DNA of 47,837 bases, from assembly GCA_964645835.1 (NCBI GenBank), contig CAZYDG010000047.1, positions 1 through 47,837 of the forward strand, given 5' to 3'. The stretch comes from CAZBME01 sp964645835. Lineage in GTDB: Bacteria > Desulfobacterota > Syntrophia > Syntrophales > UBA8958. The notes beneath the pieces are model-generated. The model had not been told where the DNA came from. It was given only the letters and a program-made list of their open reading frames with translations, and made no database searches. Positions within the stretch are counted from its first letter, which is position 1, and each line of letters starts with the position of its first letter. The position numbers and the translations under genes were made by a program. This document shows positions 8,293 through 15,209 of this stretch, in pieces.

Positions 8293-10736
8293 TGATGCGT
8301 AAAGGTAATTGGAGTGTGCTTTCTTTTTTAACGACCATAGCCGTCATGCTGTTTCTGATGGTGCCTATGGCATTTGCCGGTGAGGCGGATATCAAGCTGC
8401 CTGATTTGACCCAAATATCATTTATGGGTGGGGCGCTCAGCGGGATTATGATCCTGAATCTGGGACTCGTGATCTGCGCGATCGGCATGGTATTCGGTTG
8501 GATGCAATATGTCCAGACGAAGAATCTTCCGGCCCATCAGGCCATGCTGGATGTCTCTCAGACAATTTGGGAAACCTGCAAGACTTACGTTCTTCAGCAG
8601 GGCAAGTTTCTGGCCGCCCTCTGGGTTCTCATCGCCATTTGTATGGTTTACTATTTCGGCGTTCTGTCCCACACCCCTTCGGGTGAAGTTGTGATCATCC
8701 TCATTTGCTCCATCTTTGGTATCCTTGGTTCGTATGGTGTCGCCTGGTTCGGGATCCGTATCAACACAGTCGCGAACTCACGCGCCGCCTTTGCGTCCCT
8801 CAGCGGTGATCCGCTCAGCATCGTCAACATCTGTCTGCGTTCGGGTATGAGCGTCGGTCTGCTTCTGGTCAGCATTGAACTCTTCTTCATGATCATCATC
8901 CTGGCCTATATCCCCAAGGAACTGTCCGGTCCCTGCTTTATCGGTTTTGCTATCGGTGAATCACTCGGCGCCAGCGCCCTGCGTATCTGCGGTGGTATCT
9001 TCACGAAAATCGCCGATATCGGTTCCGACCTTATGAAGATTATCTTCCATCTTCCGGAAGACGATCCTAAAAACCCCGGTGTTATCGCCGACTGTACGGG
9101 TGACAATGCTGGTGACAGCGTAGGCCCCACGGCTGACGGCTTTGAAACCTATGGTGTTACAGGCGTTGCGCTCATCGCCTTCATCGCTTTGGCCCTTGCT
9201 GACAATCCCACCATGGGCGGTAAACTGGTCGTCTGGATATTTGCCATGCGTATCCTCATGATCATCACCTCCCTGATTTCATACTTTGTTAACGATGCCG
9301 TCAGCAAATCCTTGTTCAGCGGCAAGAAAGATTTCAACTTTGAACACCCCCTGACCAACCTGGTTTGGATCACGTCAATCGTATCCATCATTGTTACTTT
9401 TGTCGCCAGCAATGTCCTCCTGTCCGATCTTCCCAGTTCAGGCGGCATGAGCCTCTGGTTGGCACTTTCCATCATCATCAGTTGCGGAACCATCGCTGGC
9501 GCCTTGATTCCGGAATTCACGAAGGTCTTCACCAGCACCAGTTCCCGCCATTGCGACGAGTGCGTGAATGCCTCCCGGCAGGGTGGCGCCTCTTTGAATA
9601 TTCTTTCAGGTTTGGTTGCCGGTAACTTCTCAGCCTTCTGGGAAGGCCTTACGATCCTTCTTCTTATGTTTGTTGCCTATCTCGTATCCCAGGCGCCTTC
9701 GGTTATGGCCATTATGCCGGATGCCTTCAAGTTTGCCGCTCCGGTTTTCGCTTTTGGTCTTGTGGCCTTCGGTTTCTTGGGCATGGGTCCCGTGACTATC
9801 GCTGTTGACAGCTTCGGCCCCGTTTCGGATAACGCTCAGTCGATCTATGAACTTTCCATGATCGAGTCCCGTGCAGATGCAAAGGACGTCGTAAAGAAGT
9901 ATTTTGGCGTCACCCCTAATTTTGAGCAGTCGAAACACTTCCTTGAATCAGGCGATGGTGCAGGTAATACCTTCAAAGCAACTGCAAAGCCGGTGCTCAT
10001 CGGTACAGCCGTTGTCGGTGCTACGACAATGGTCTTCGGCATCATCATCCTCCTGGAGAAGATGTTCGGTAATGTCATTGCAAAACTGAGTCTTGTTCAG
10101 CCGGAAATCATTCTGGGCCTCCTCATGGGCGGCTGCGTGATTTACTGGTTCACAGGCGCTTCAATCCAGGCCGTCGTGACCGGTTCCTACCGGGCCGTTG
10201 TATACATCAAGGAAAACATCAATCTGGACAAGGCAGAGGCATCCATCGAGGACAGCAAGGAAGTCGTCCGGATTTGTACGGTCTATGCCCAGAAGGGGAT
10301 GATAAATATCTTTATCGTTGTCTTCTTCATGGCACTGGGTCTCGCTTTCTTTGATCCTTACTTCTTCATCGGCTACCTCGTCGGGATCGCATTCTTCGGC
10401 CTCTTCCAGGCAATCTTCATGGCCAATGCCGGCGGTTGCTGGGACAACGCCAAGAAGATCGTCGAAGTCGACCTGAAGATGAAAAACACACCTCTCCACG
10501 AAGCAACCGTTGTCGGCGACACCGTAGGCGACCCCTACAAGGACACCTCCTCGGTTTCCATGAACCCCATCATCAAATTCACGACCCTGTTCGGACTTCT
10601 CGCGACGGAAATCGCCGTGACCATGACCAGCAAGGGCCTGAAACTTGGTCTGGCAACAGTGTTCTTTATGATCGCCTTGATCTTTGTGTATCGTTCATTC
10701 TACGGAATGAGAATCACCGAATCCCAGTTGAAATAA
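8292..10736 (+). CDS. hppA: divergent K+-independent H+-translocating membrane pyrophosphatase
   Basis: Integral membrane pump that couples PPi hydrolysis to proton export. The 814 residues include about 16-17 hydrophobic segments and a long N-terminal extension that may begin with a signal-like helix. The substrate residues are intact: FTKIADIGSD (Lys and two Asp), PEDDPKNPGVIAD and TGDNAGD, NPIIKF near the end. The motif GADLVGKVE of ordinary pumps is not kept (SDLMKIIF here), and GDSVGPTADGFETY replaces the usual MGADLFESY. GNTFK (Lys at about 562) carries the lysine that marks K+ independence. These features fit the divergent Na+-inhibited H+-PPase group described for Chlorobium limicola and Cellulomonas fimi. 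The ATG at 8292 overlaps the pth stop; a second ATG at 8295 is better spaced from GAGGAGG at 8281-8287. Confidence 0.93.
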   Translation: MMRKGNWSVLSFLTTIAVMLFLMVPMAFAGEADIKLPDLTQISFMGGALSGIMILNLGLVICAIGMVFGWMQYVQTKNLPAHQAMLDVSQTIWETCKTYVLQQGKFLAALWVLIAICMVYYFGVLSHTPSGEVVIILICSIFGILGSYGVAWFGIRINTVANSRAAFASLSGDPLSIVNICLRSGMSVGLLLVSIELFFMIIILAYIPKELSGPCFIGFAIGESLGASALRICGGIFTKIADIGSDLMKIIFHLPEDDPKNPGVIADCTGDNAGDSVGPTADGFETYGVTGVALIAFIALALADNPTMGGKLVVWIFAMRILMIITSLISYFVNDAVSKSLFSGKKDFNFEHPLTNLVWITSIVSIIVTFVASNVLLSDLPSSGGMSLWLALSIIISCGTIAGALIPEFTKVFTSTSSRHCDECVNASRQGGASLNILSGLVAGNFSAFWEGLTILLLMFVAYLVSQAPSVMAIMPDAFKFAAPVFAFGLVAFGFLGMGPVTIAVDSFGPVSDNAQSIYELSMIESRADAKDVVKKYFGVTPNFEQSKHFLESGDGAGNTFKATAKPVLIGTAVVGATTMVFGIIILLEKMFGNVIAKLSLVQPEIILGLLMGGCVIYWFTGASIQAVVTGSYRAVVYIKENINLDKAEASIEDSKEVVRICTVYAQKGMINIFIVVFFMALGLAFFDPYFFIGYLVGIAFFGLFQAIFMANAGGCWDNAKKIVEVDLKMKNTPLHEATVVGDTVGDPYKDTSSVSMNPIIKFTTLFGLLATEIAVTMTSKGLKLGLATVFFMIALIFVYRSFYGMRITESQLK

Positions 10737-10759
10737 CAGGATTTAGAACATCAAACATT

Positions 10760-10790
10760 AAAAGCGCCTCCTCGGAGGCGCTTTTTTTAT
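10760..10790 (+). terminator. rho-independent terminator of the hppA operon
   Basis: Perfect GC-rich stem AAAGCGCCTC/GAGGCGCTTT with loop CTCG, followed by a run of seven T. It begins 24 bases after the hppA stop and closes the long forward block. Confidence 0.95.
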
Positions 10791-10818
10791 TCCAATTCTA
10801 ACTCGATGAATAAAAAAA

Positions 10819-10956
10819 TGGCGGATGGAAAAGGAGGGAACCAAAAACCATCCGCCACAATATAGAAACTGAAAAGGGTTTTATTAAATCAGGCCCTTTC
10901 AGGTTGCCATTAAGGGGGCGGTGGATGGAAAGGAGGGAAACGAAAACCATCCACCG
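10819..10956 (+). ncRNA. candidate structured RNA: two homologous AAGGAGG-loop hairpins flanking a third
   Basis: Hairpin 1 pairs TGGCGGATGG (10819-10828) with CCATCCGCCA (10848-10857), loop 19 nt. Hairpin 2 pairs CGGTGGATGG (10919-10928) with CCATCCACCG (10947-10956), loop 18 nt. Both loops begin AAAGGAGGGAA (the first with one extra A). The stems differ at two positions and both differences are compensated on the opposite arm. Between them CTGAAAAGGG (10869-10878) pairs with CCCTTTCAG (10894-10902) with one bulge. No T-run follows, so these are not ordinary terminators. Strand is inferred from the purine-rich loops: GGA in a loop is the CsrA-binding style and AAGGAGG is a perfect Shine-Dalgarno. 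No promoter was assigned. Confidence 0.5.
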
Positions 10957-11260
10957 TCATGAAACATTAAACTACTTATTTTTAAATTAAGAGTCGGAAT
11001 TTGCCTTCTCTCGAATCAACCCTATTAATTGCAAACATAATGCCACATTCATACATGAGATAAAACTGAATGCTCCTAATTATCGAGCAAATAAATTATC
11101 CTTTATCATTAACTACTTAAAGAGATTGCTTAAAAGCAAAAGAATTTATTTGACCATCACACCAAGCAAAAAAAGATGGCCATTTACGGGGACTGTTCGA
11201 ATTGTGCACATTTAAAAAAATGAATGAATGTAAAACAGTTATTTTATTGGCATGACCTAT

Positions 11261-11295
11261 GTGCGAATATTTCACACCGTGTGCCATTATCGCAC
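11261..11295. repeat. 35-base imperfect palindrome
   Basis: Centred on base 11278. GTGCGA (11261-11266) pairs with TCGCAC (11290-11295), and CACAC (11273-11277) with GTGTG (11279-11283); 13 of 17 positions match. It ends 16 bases beyond the stop of the sigma-54 activator. No T-run lies on either side, so a protein-binding site is as likely as an RNA stem. Confidence 0.5.
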
Positions 11296-11310
11296 GATTA
11301 AAATTGATTT

Positions 11311-13497
11311 CTATATTGCGAATTTCTTTTGTTCACGGATAAATTTGTACCGTGAAATACTCAAGCGCTTTGCCGCTTCAGATTTATTCCCCTGCGAATG
11401 AGCAAGCGCATTTTCCAGAATGCGTTTTTTTATATGTCCGGAAATCCGTCCCGTTATCAGGTCATAGTCTATCCCTTCCAATGGAATTTGCTGCAAAAAT
11501 GATTCAATTTTTATCTCCTTAATATCAACGCCTACTTGCGCGACATCGACGATTTCAGAAGGTAAATCTTCAGGCACAATAATATCTCCCGTATTTTTGA
11601 GGATCATCACACGCTCGATAATATTTTTCAATTCGCGAACATTCCCCGGCCAAGCATACTGAAGCAATATCTGTTCTGCATCTTTACTAAAACCATTGAT
11701 CGACTTACTGAATTTCTTATTGAACTCCCGAACGAAATACCGTCCCAACAGGATAATGTCCTCAGATCTGTCCCGAAGAGGCGGGATATGCAATGGCACA
11801 ACGCGAATCCGATAAAGAAGATCTTCTCTGAAAGTCCCTTGGGAAACCATTTCATTGAGATCCCTGTTTGTGGAAAAAATAAAGCGTACGTCGATGGGAA
11901 TGCTTTCCGTTCCACCAACTCTGCGAATGTGGCCATCCTCCATCATCCTCAGGAATTTTGCCTGTAGCTGAATAGGCATTTCCCCGATTTCATCCATGAG
12001 GATGGTTCCACCTGTCGCATATTCCAAAAGGCCAATTTTTCGCTTTTTTGCATCTGTGAATGCGCCTGCTTCATACCCAAATAATTCACTTTCCAGCAAC
12101 GTCGCAGGAATTGCAGCACAATTCAGATCTACGAGTGGTTTCTCATGTCTTGGGCTATGGCGGTGAATAGCTCTGGCAATCAGCTCCTTACCTGTTCCAC
12201 TTGCCCCCTGTATGAGAATATTCGTATTATGCCCGGCCACATCGGCAATTACGTGGAAAATGTCGATCATTTTTTGAGATCTGCCCAATATATCATGGAA
12301 GCCCAGCAACTGATCTTCCCGCTCCTTCAGTTTCTCAACTTCTGTTTTGAGGGTCTCCGCTTCACGAAAGAGGATGGAATGCATAATCGCATTATCATAA
12401 GCCGTTGCGGCATTTTTGATAAGAATATCAAGGACATTTATCTGATCCTGGTCATAGAGTCCTTTTCTTTTGACCAGATGAAAAGCACCGCGGAACTTAT
12501 ACTTGATCCGGAAAGGTATGGCAACCTCCGCGTCTCTCACATCAACGGGCTTCATCTCTTCCTGGGGATCTTTCAAAGGCCCCCTCTGGTTGATCACAAT
12601 TGTATCCGTATCGATTGCTTTCTTAACGATGCTTGATTCTATTCGTTGATCAGTCACCTCTTTACTCTCGATAATATTTTTCCCGCCATTCGTAATGATG
12701 TATCTGTTCTTGGCAATATCCAAAACATAGCCCACAACTTTGTCGGCATTGGCAATTCTCAAAGCGGTTTGCTTTGAGATATTAAGGATATGACTATCGC
12801 GGCCATAGCTGAGATTCATTTCGGACACAGCCTCTTGAAGCATCATCAAGCGATTAATCTTGTCTTTGTCCCTTTCAAATAATCTTGCATTATGGACGAC
12901 AATACTCATTTGACTGGTCAAAGCCAAAAATAGCTTGATTTCTTCGGGGAAAAAATTGATTTCACGCTCACACCAAGCGGCAATAACACCTATTACATCA
13001 TCCCCTATCTTTAATGGGGCACAAATTGTTGATCCATCGGCCGCCTTCGTCAGAATTCTATCAAGTTCAGTAACCTGGGCATCTGAAGAGTTCCGAACAC
13101 CGATAGTAACAGGTTCACCCGTTTTTGCCACGCGAGTTGCCAGACAATCATGTTTATAGCAATTCAACGCTGTCGCCAAGGCCCGCTTGGCTTCTGCCGG
13201 TGAGTAATTCTTAACTACCTTCACCTTCAAATATTGCTTCGTTTCATCTAAAAGCAGGATGCTGCCTTGATCGAAGCCGATTGTATCAACAAGTTCATCA
13301 AGAATTTTCGCAAGAATTTCATCAAGGTTGGCTTGAACTGTAAGCAAAGCGCTTATCCTGAATATGCTTTGCAGCAGTTTGTCCTTGTCCAGCAATGCTC
13401 CAGGCGTGCTTTCCGGAACGATTGCATCATCACCTTCCGATAGCACTAAGGCTGACAAGGAATCCTGCTTTTTTCCGGACAATTTATTGGGATTCAT
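11311..13497 (-). CDS. sigma-54-dependent transcriptional activator with tandem GAF domains
   Basis: Enhancer-binding protein that opens sigma-54 RNA polymerase promoters with ATP. The 728 residues show a GAF domain (about 40-205), a second GAF-like domain (about 220-380), a short coiled linker, the AAA+ domain (about 402-640) with Walker A GASGTGKE (431-438) and Walker B GTILMDEIGE, and a C-terminal Fis-type helix-turn-helix (about 690-728). The sigma-54 contact loop reads GAFTDA (478-483) instead of GAFTGA, a variant seen in working activators. The HTH ends RYKFIREQKKFAI rather than the common TLYRKL form. Its ATG overlaps the stop of the cNMP-binding gene by four bases, so the two are coupled. 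The ligand sensed by the GAF domains and the target promoters are unknown; no clear -24/-12 site was found in the window. Confidence 0.93.
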   Translation of the reverse strand: MNPNKLSGKKQDSLSALVLSEGDDAIVPESTPGALLDKDKLLQSIFRISALLTVQANLDEILAKILDELVDTIGFDQGSILLLDETKQYLKVKVVKNYSPAEAKRALATALNCYKHDCLATRVAKTGEPVTIGVRNSSDAQVTELDRILTKAADGSTICAPLKIGDDVIGVIAAWCEREINFFPEEIKLFLALTSQMSIVVHNARLFERDKDKINRLMMLQEAVSEMNLSYGRDSHILNISKQTALRIANADKVVGYVLDIAKNRYIITNGGKNIIESKEVTDQRIESSIVKKAIDTDTIVINQRGPLKDPQEEMKPVDVRDAEVAIPFRIKYKFRGAFHLVKRKGLYDQDQINVLDILIKNAATAYDNAIMHSILFREAETLKTEVEKLKEREDQLLGFHDILGRSQKMIDIFHVIADVAGHNTNILIQGASGTGKELIARAIHRHSPRHEKPLVDLNCAAIPATLLESELFGYEAGAFTDAKKRKIGLLEYATGGTILMDEIGEMPIQLQAKFLRMMEDGHIRRVGGTESIPIDVRFIFSTNRDLNEMVSQGTFREDLLYRIRVVPLHIPPLRDRSEDIILLGRYFVREFNKKFSKSINGFSKDAEQILLQYAWPGNVRELKNIIERVMILKNTGDIIVPEDLPSEIVDVAQVGVDIKEIKIESFLQQIPLEGIDYDLITGRISGHIKKRILENALAHSQGNKSEAAKRLSISRYKFIREQKKFAI

Positions 13498-14006
13498 GAT
13501 TCTTTGAGTATGATACTTAATGCCGTCGTTAATTTGATGGTTTCCTCATCGGCCTTTCTAAGTCTGGCACTTACAATCCTCGCCAAATTAAGTGAGATAC
13601 GATAACCCAGTTCATAATTTTCTTCTGCAAGCGCAAGAAAATCGTCTTTCTTGATCTCGTAGAGCGAACATTCCGTCAAGGCTTTAATCGTTGCTGTTCG
13701 TTTCATCGTATCAAGAAGGGCAATTTCACCAAATACGGCATGATCTCTAGCATTTAGTGTCGTAAATACCTTATTTTTCTCTTCATCCTGTTCATCGACG
13801 ACATCTGATAAGACGAGGCTTTTTACGACTTCAACAGTCCCTTCCATCATAATATACATGGTGTCGCCAATGTCTCCTTCTTTGACGATCACTTCACCGG
13901 CAGCATAGGTGACACGTTTTGCGATATTAAGAACCGTGCGGATGCAGTCAGGAGATATATTCTTGAATACTTCCGGTTCCCTTATTAAGGATGCCTCATT
14001 GTCCAT
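13494..14006 (-). CDS. cyclic nucleotide-binding domain protein
   Basis: A single CAP-like cNMP-binding domain of 170 residues with no DNA-binding domain. The beta-roll signature is visible: GEVIVKEGDIGDTMYIMMEG, then FGEIALLDTMKRTATIKA, which keeps the Glu and the Arg that contact the phosphate of cAMP/cGMP in CAP-type proteins. A helical C-terminal tail of about 45 residues follows. It lies 15 bases after the potassium-channel stop and overlaps the sigma-54 activator start (ATGA). The arrangement suggests it is a separate regulatory subunit for the channel or the activator. Whether it binds cAMP, cGMP or another ligand cannot be read from the sequence. Confidence 0.9.
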   Translation of the reverse strand: MDNEASLIREPEVFKNISPDCIRTVLNIAKRVTYAAGEVIVKEGDIGDTMYIMMEGTVEVVKSLVLSDVVDEQDEEKNKVFTTLNARDHAVFGEIALLDTMKRTATIKALTECSLYEIKKDDFLALAEENYELGYRISLNLARIVSARLRKADEETIKLTTALSIILKES

Positions 14007-14021
14007 AGCCGATTTTCGCCT

Positions 14022-15209
14022 CTACTGTACGGGCAGATTCTTGGATAGAACAATTGCCAGATCTTCCGCAGCAATTACATAATCGTCTTCGGGATTAATC
14101 ATAACCTTTATGGAATCCCTATCCATGGTGAATTCTCTTTTCGATTCCCGCAGTTTTTCTCGAATAAAATTATCAATCATGGATGTGTTATCCGAAAGAA
14201 GATCTTCGAGTTTCATGGTCTTCTTTTCCTTCAACAGCCCCATAAGGATGGCATGCTCTTTTTCCCGGAAATGCATAAAAAGCTCTTTGAAGGTTTTACC
14301 GATGAACGCAACGGGAATCCCGACACGCCATAATTTGTTTTTATCTCCCAAAGAGATCATCCCCTTAATGGCCTTGGGCAACCCTGGCGAGTTTATGGCG
14401 CTGGCAAGGAGCGATCCGATATGTTCACCCCGGACAATTATGTCGTCAACATTGGCTCTCTTCAAATGAGGCCGGTTTTCGCTATCGAGTAATTCAACGA
14501 TGATTTTAACATTGGGCGCCACAGCCTTAACTGTAAGGGCCGTCAGGGTGGTTCTTTCATCAATCCTTTCTGTGAGCTGTCCTGCTGATTGATCCGCCAT
14601 GATCAGGACAAATTTTGCCTTGGAAATATTCGCCCTGTTCAGGACATCTTCATGTATAAAGTTTCCCCGAAGAAACTTCAAATGGTATTTGCTATACTTC
14701 AAACGCAAGCCGTCTATTTCATCCACGGATAATTCGTTAATCAGAACGATTGGAGAGTCGTAACGATTGCCATACATCGTCAGCCCCTGGAGGACCTCTT
14801 CCGTATGTTGATTCCAACCACATATGATGATGTGTTCTTTAACCCTTACTGTTTCCAAGCCCCTTCCCTCCCTCATCCTTCTTTCCACAAAAATCGAGGC
14901 GACCGTTGCCGTGACCAAAGACATCAAACCGATACCCGTAAAAATCAAAAAGATCCCGACTAATCGTCCACCGGTCGTAACGGGATATTTATCGCCGTAC
15001 CCAACGGTTCCCATTGTGACAATGGCCCACCAGATACCGTCCCAGAAACTATGTATATTTGAATCGGATTGACACTCGAAGTAGTAAACGGCAAACGCAC
15101 TGAAAAAAACGACAAGCAGCGTTATAAATGTCACCTGAACCAAGGGCTTACCGATAAATATCCTGATAAGCCTTGTGGCGACGACCATATCTGTTTTACG
15201 TCTTGTCAT
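14022..15209 (-). CDS. two-helix potassium channel with RCK (TrkA-N/TrkA-C) domains
   Basis: MthK-like K+ channel subunit of 395 residues. Two membrane helices (about 22-43 and 83-108) flank a pore helix and the selectivity filter TVGYGD at 68-73. A Rossmann-fold RCK_N domain follows (about 124-260, EHIIICGWNQHTEEVL), then an RCK_C-type domain (about 285-393). RCK domains gate such channels by Ca2+, nucleotides or, in some bacteria, c-di-AMP. The ATG at 15209 has GAGG just upstream and overlaps the 3' end of fusA by 14 bases. Downstream genes are a cNMP-binding protein and a sigma-54 activator. The channel call is firm; the gating ligand is not known. Confidence 0.93.
   Translation of the reverse strand: MTRRKTDMVVATRLIRIFIGKPLVQVTFITLLVVFFSAFAVYYFECQSDSNIHSFWDGIWWAIVTMGTVGYGDKYPVTTGGRLVGIFLIFTGIGLMSLVTATVASIFVERRMREGRGLETVRVKEHIIICGWNQHTEEVLQGLTMYGNRYDSPIVLINELSVDEIDGLRLKYSKYHLKFLRGNFIHEDVLNRANISKAKFVLIMADQSAGQLTERIDERTTLTALTVKAVAPNVKIIVELLDSENRPHLKRANVDDIIVRGEHIGSLLASAINSPGLPKAIKGMISLGDKNKLWRVGIPVAFIGKTFKELFMHFREKEHAILMGLLKEKKTMKLEDLLSDNTSMIDNFIREKLRESKREFTMDRDSIKVMINPEDDYVIAAEDLAIVLSKNLPVQ

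Larger units (their letters stand above)
10791..11310. other. convergent gene-free gap containing structured-RNA candidate and a palindrome
   Basis: 520 bases between the hppA terminator and the stop of the reverse-strand sigma-54 activator. It is AT-rich and has no credible gene. It holds three hairpins at 10819-10956 and a 35-base imperfect palindrome at 11261-11295, listed separately. Because both flanking genes end here, it cannot be a 5' leader of either. Confidence 0.8.

Noticed and set aside
8906..10078. Long reverse-strand open frames opposite hppA
   Set aside because: They are antisense shadows of strongly biased codon use; none has a ribosome binding site or recognisable motif.
10818..10866. 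A 15-codon gene starting in hairpin 1 (ATGGCGGATGG...)
   Set aside because: There is no ribosome binding site in front of it, and its reading is explained better by the stem; hairpin 2 does not keep the frame.
10819..10956. Tandem glycine or guanidine-II riboswitch
   Set aside because: The hairpin loops do not match either consensus (no ACGR tetraloops, no glycine-aptamer core), and the region is not a 5' leader.
11249..11266. Sigma-54 promoter (TTGGCATGACCTATGTGC)
   Set aside because: The GG-to-GC distance is 12 and not the required 10, and it points away from any gene start.
11260..11276. CRP-type site TGTG...CACA
   Set aside because: The half-sites are nine bases apart instead of eight and no promoter is near; kept only as part of the palindrome.
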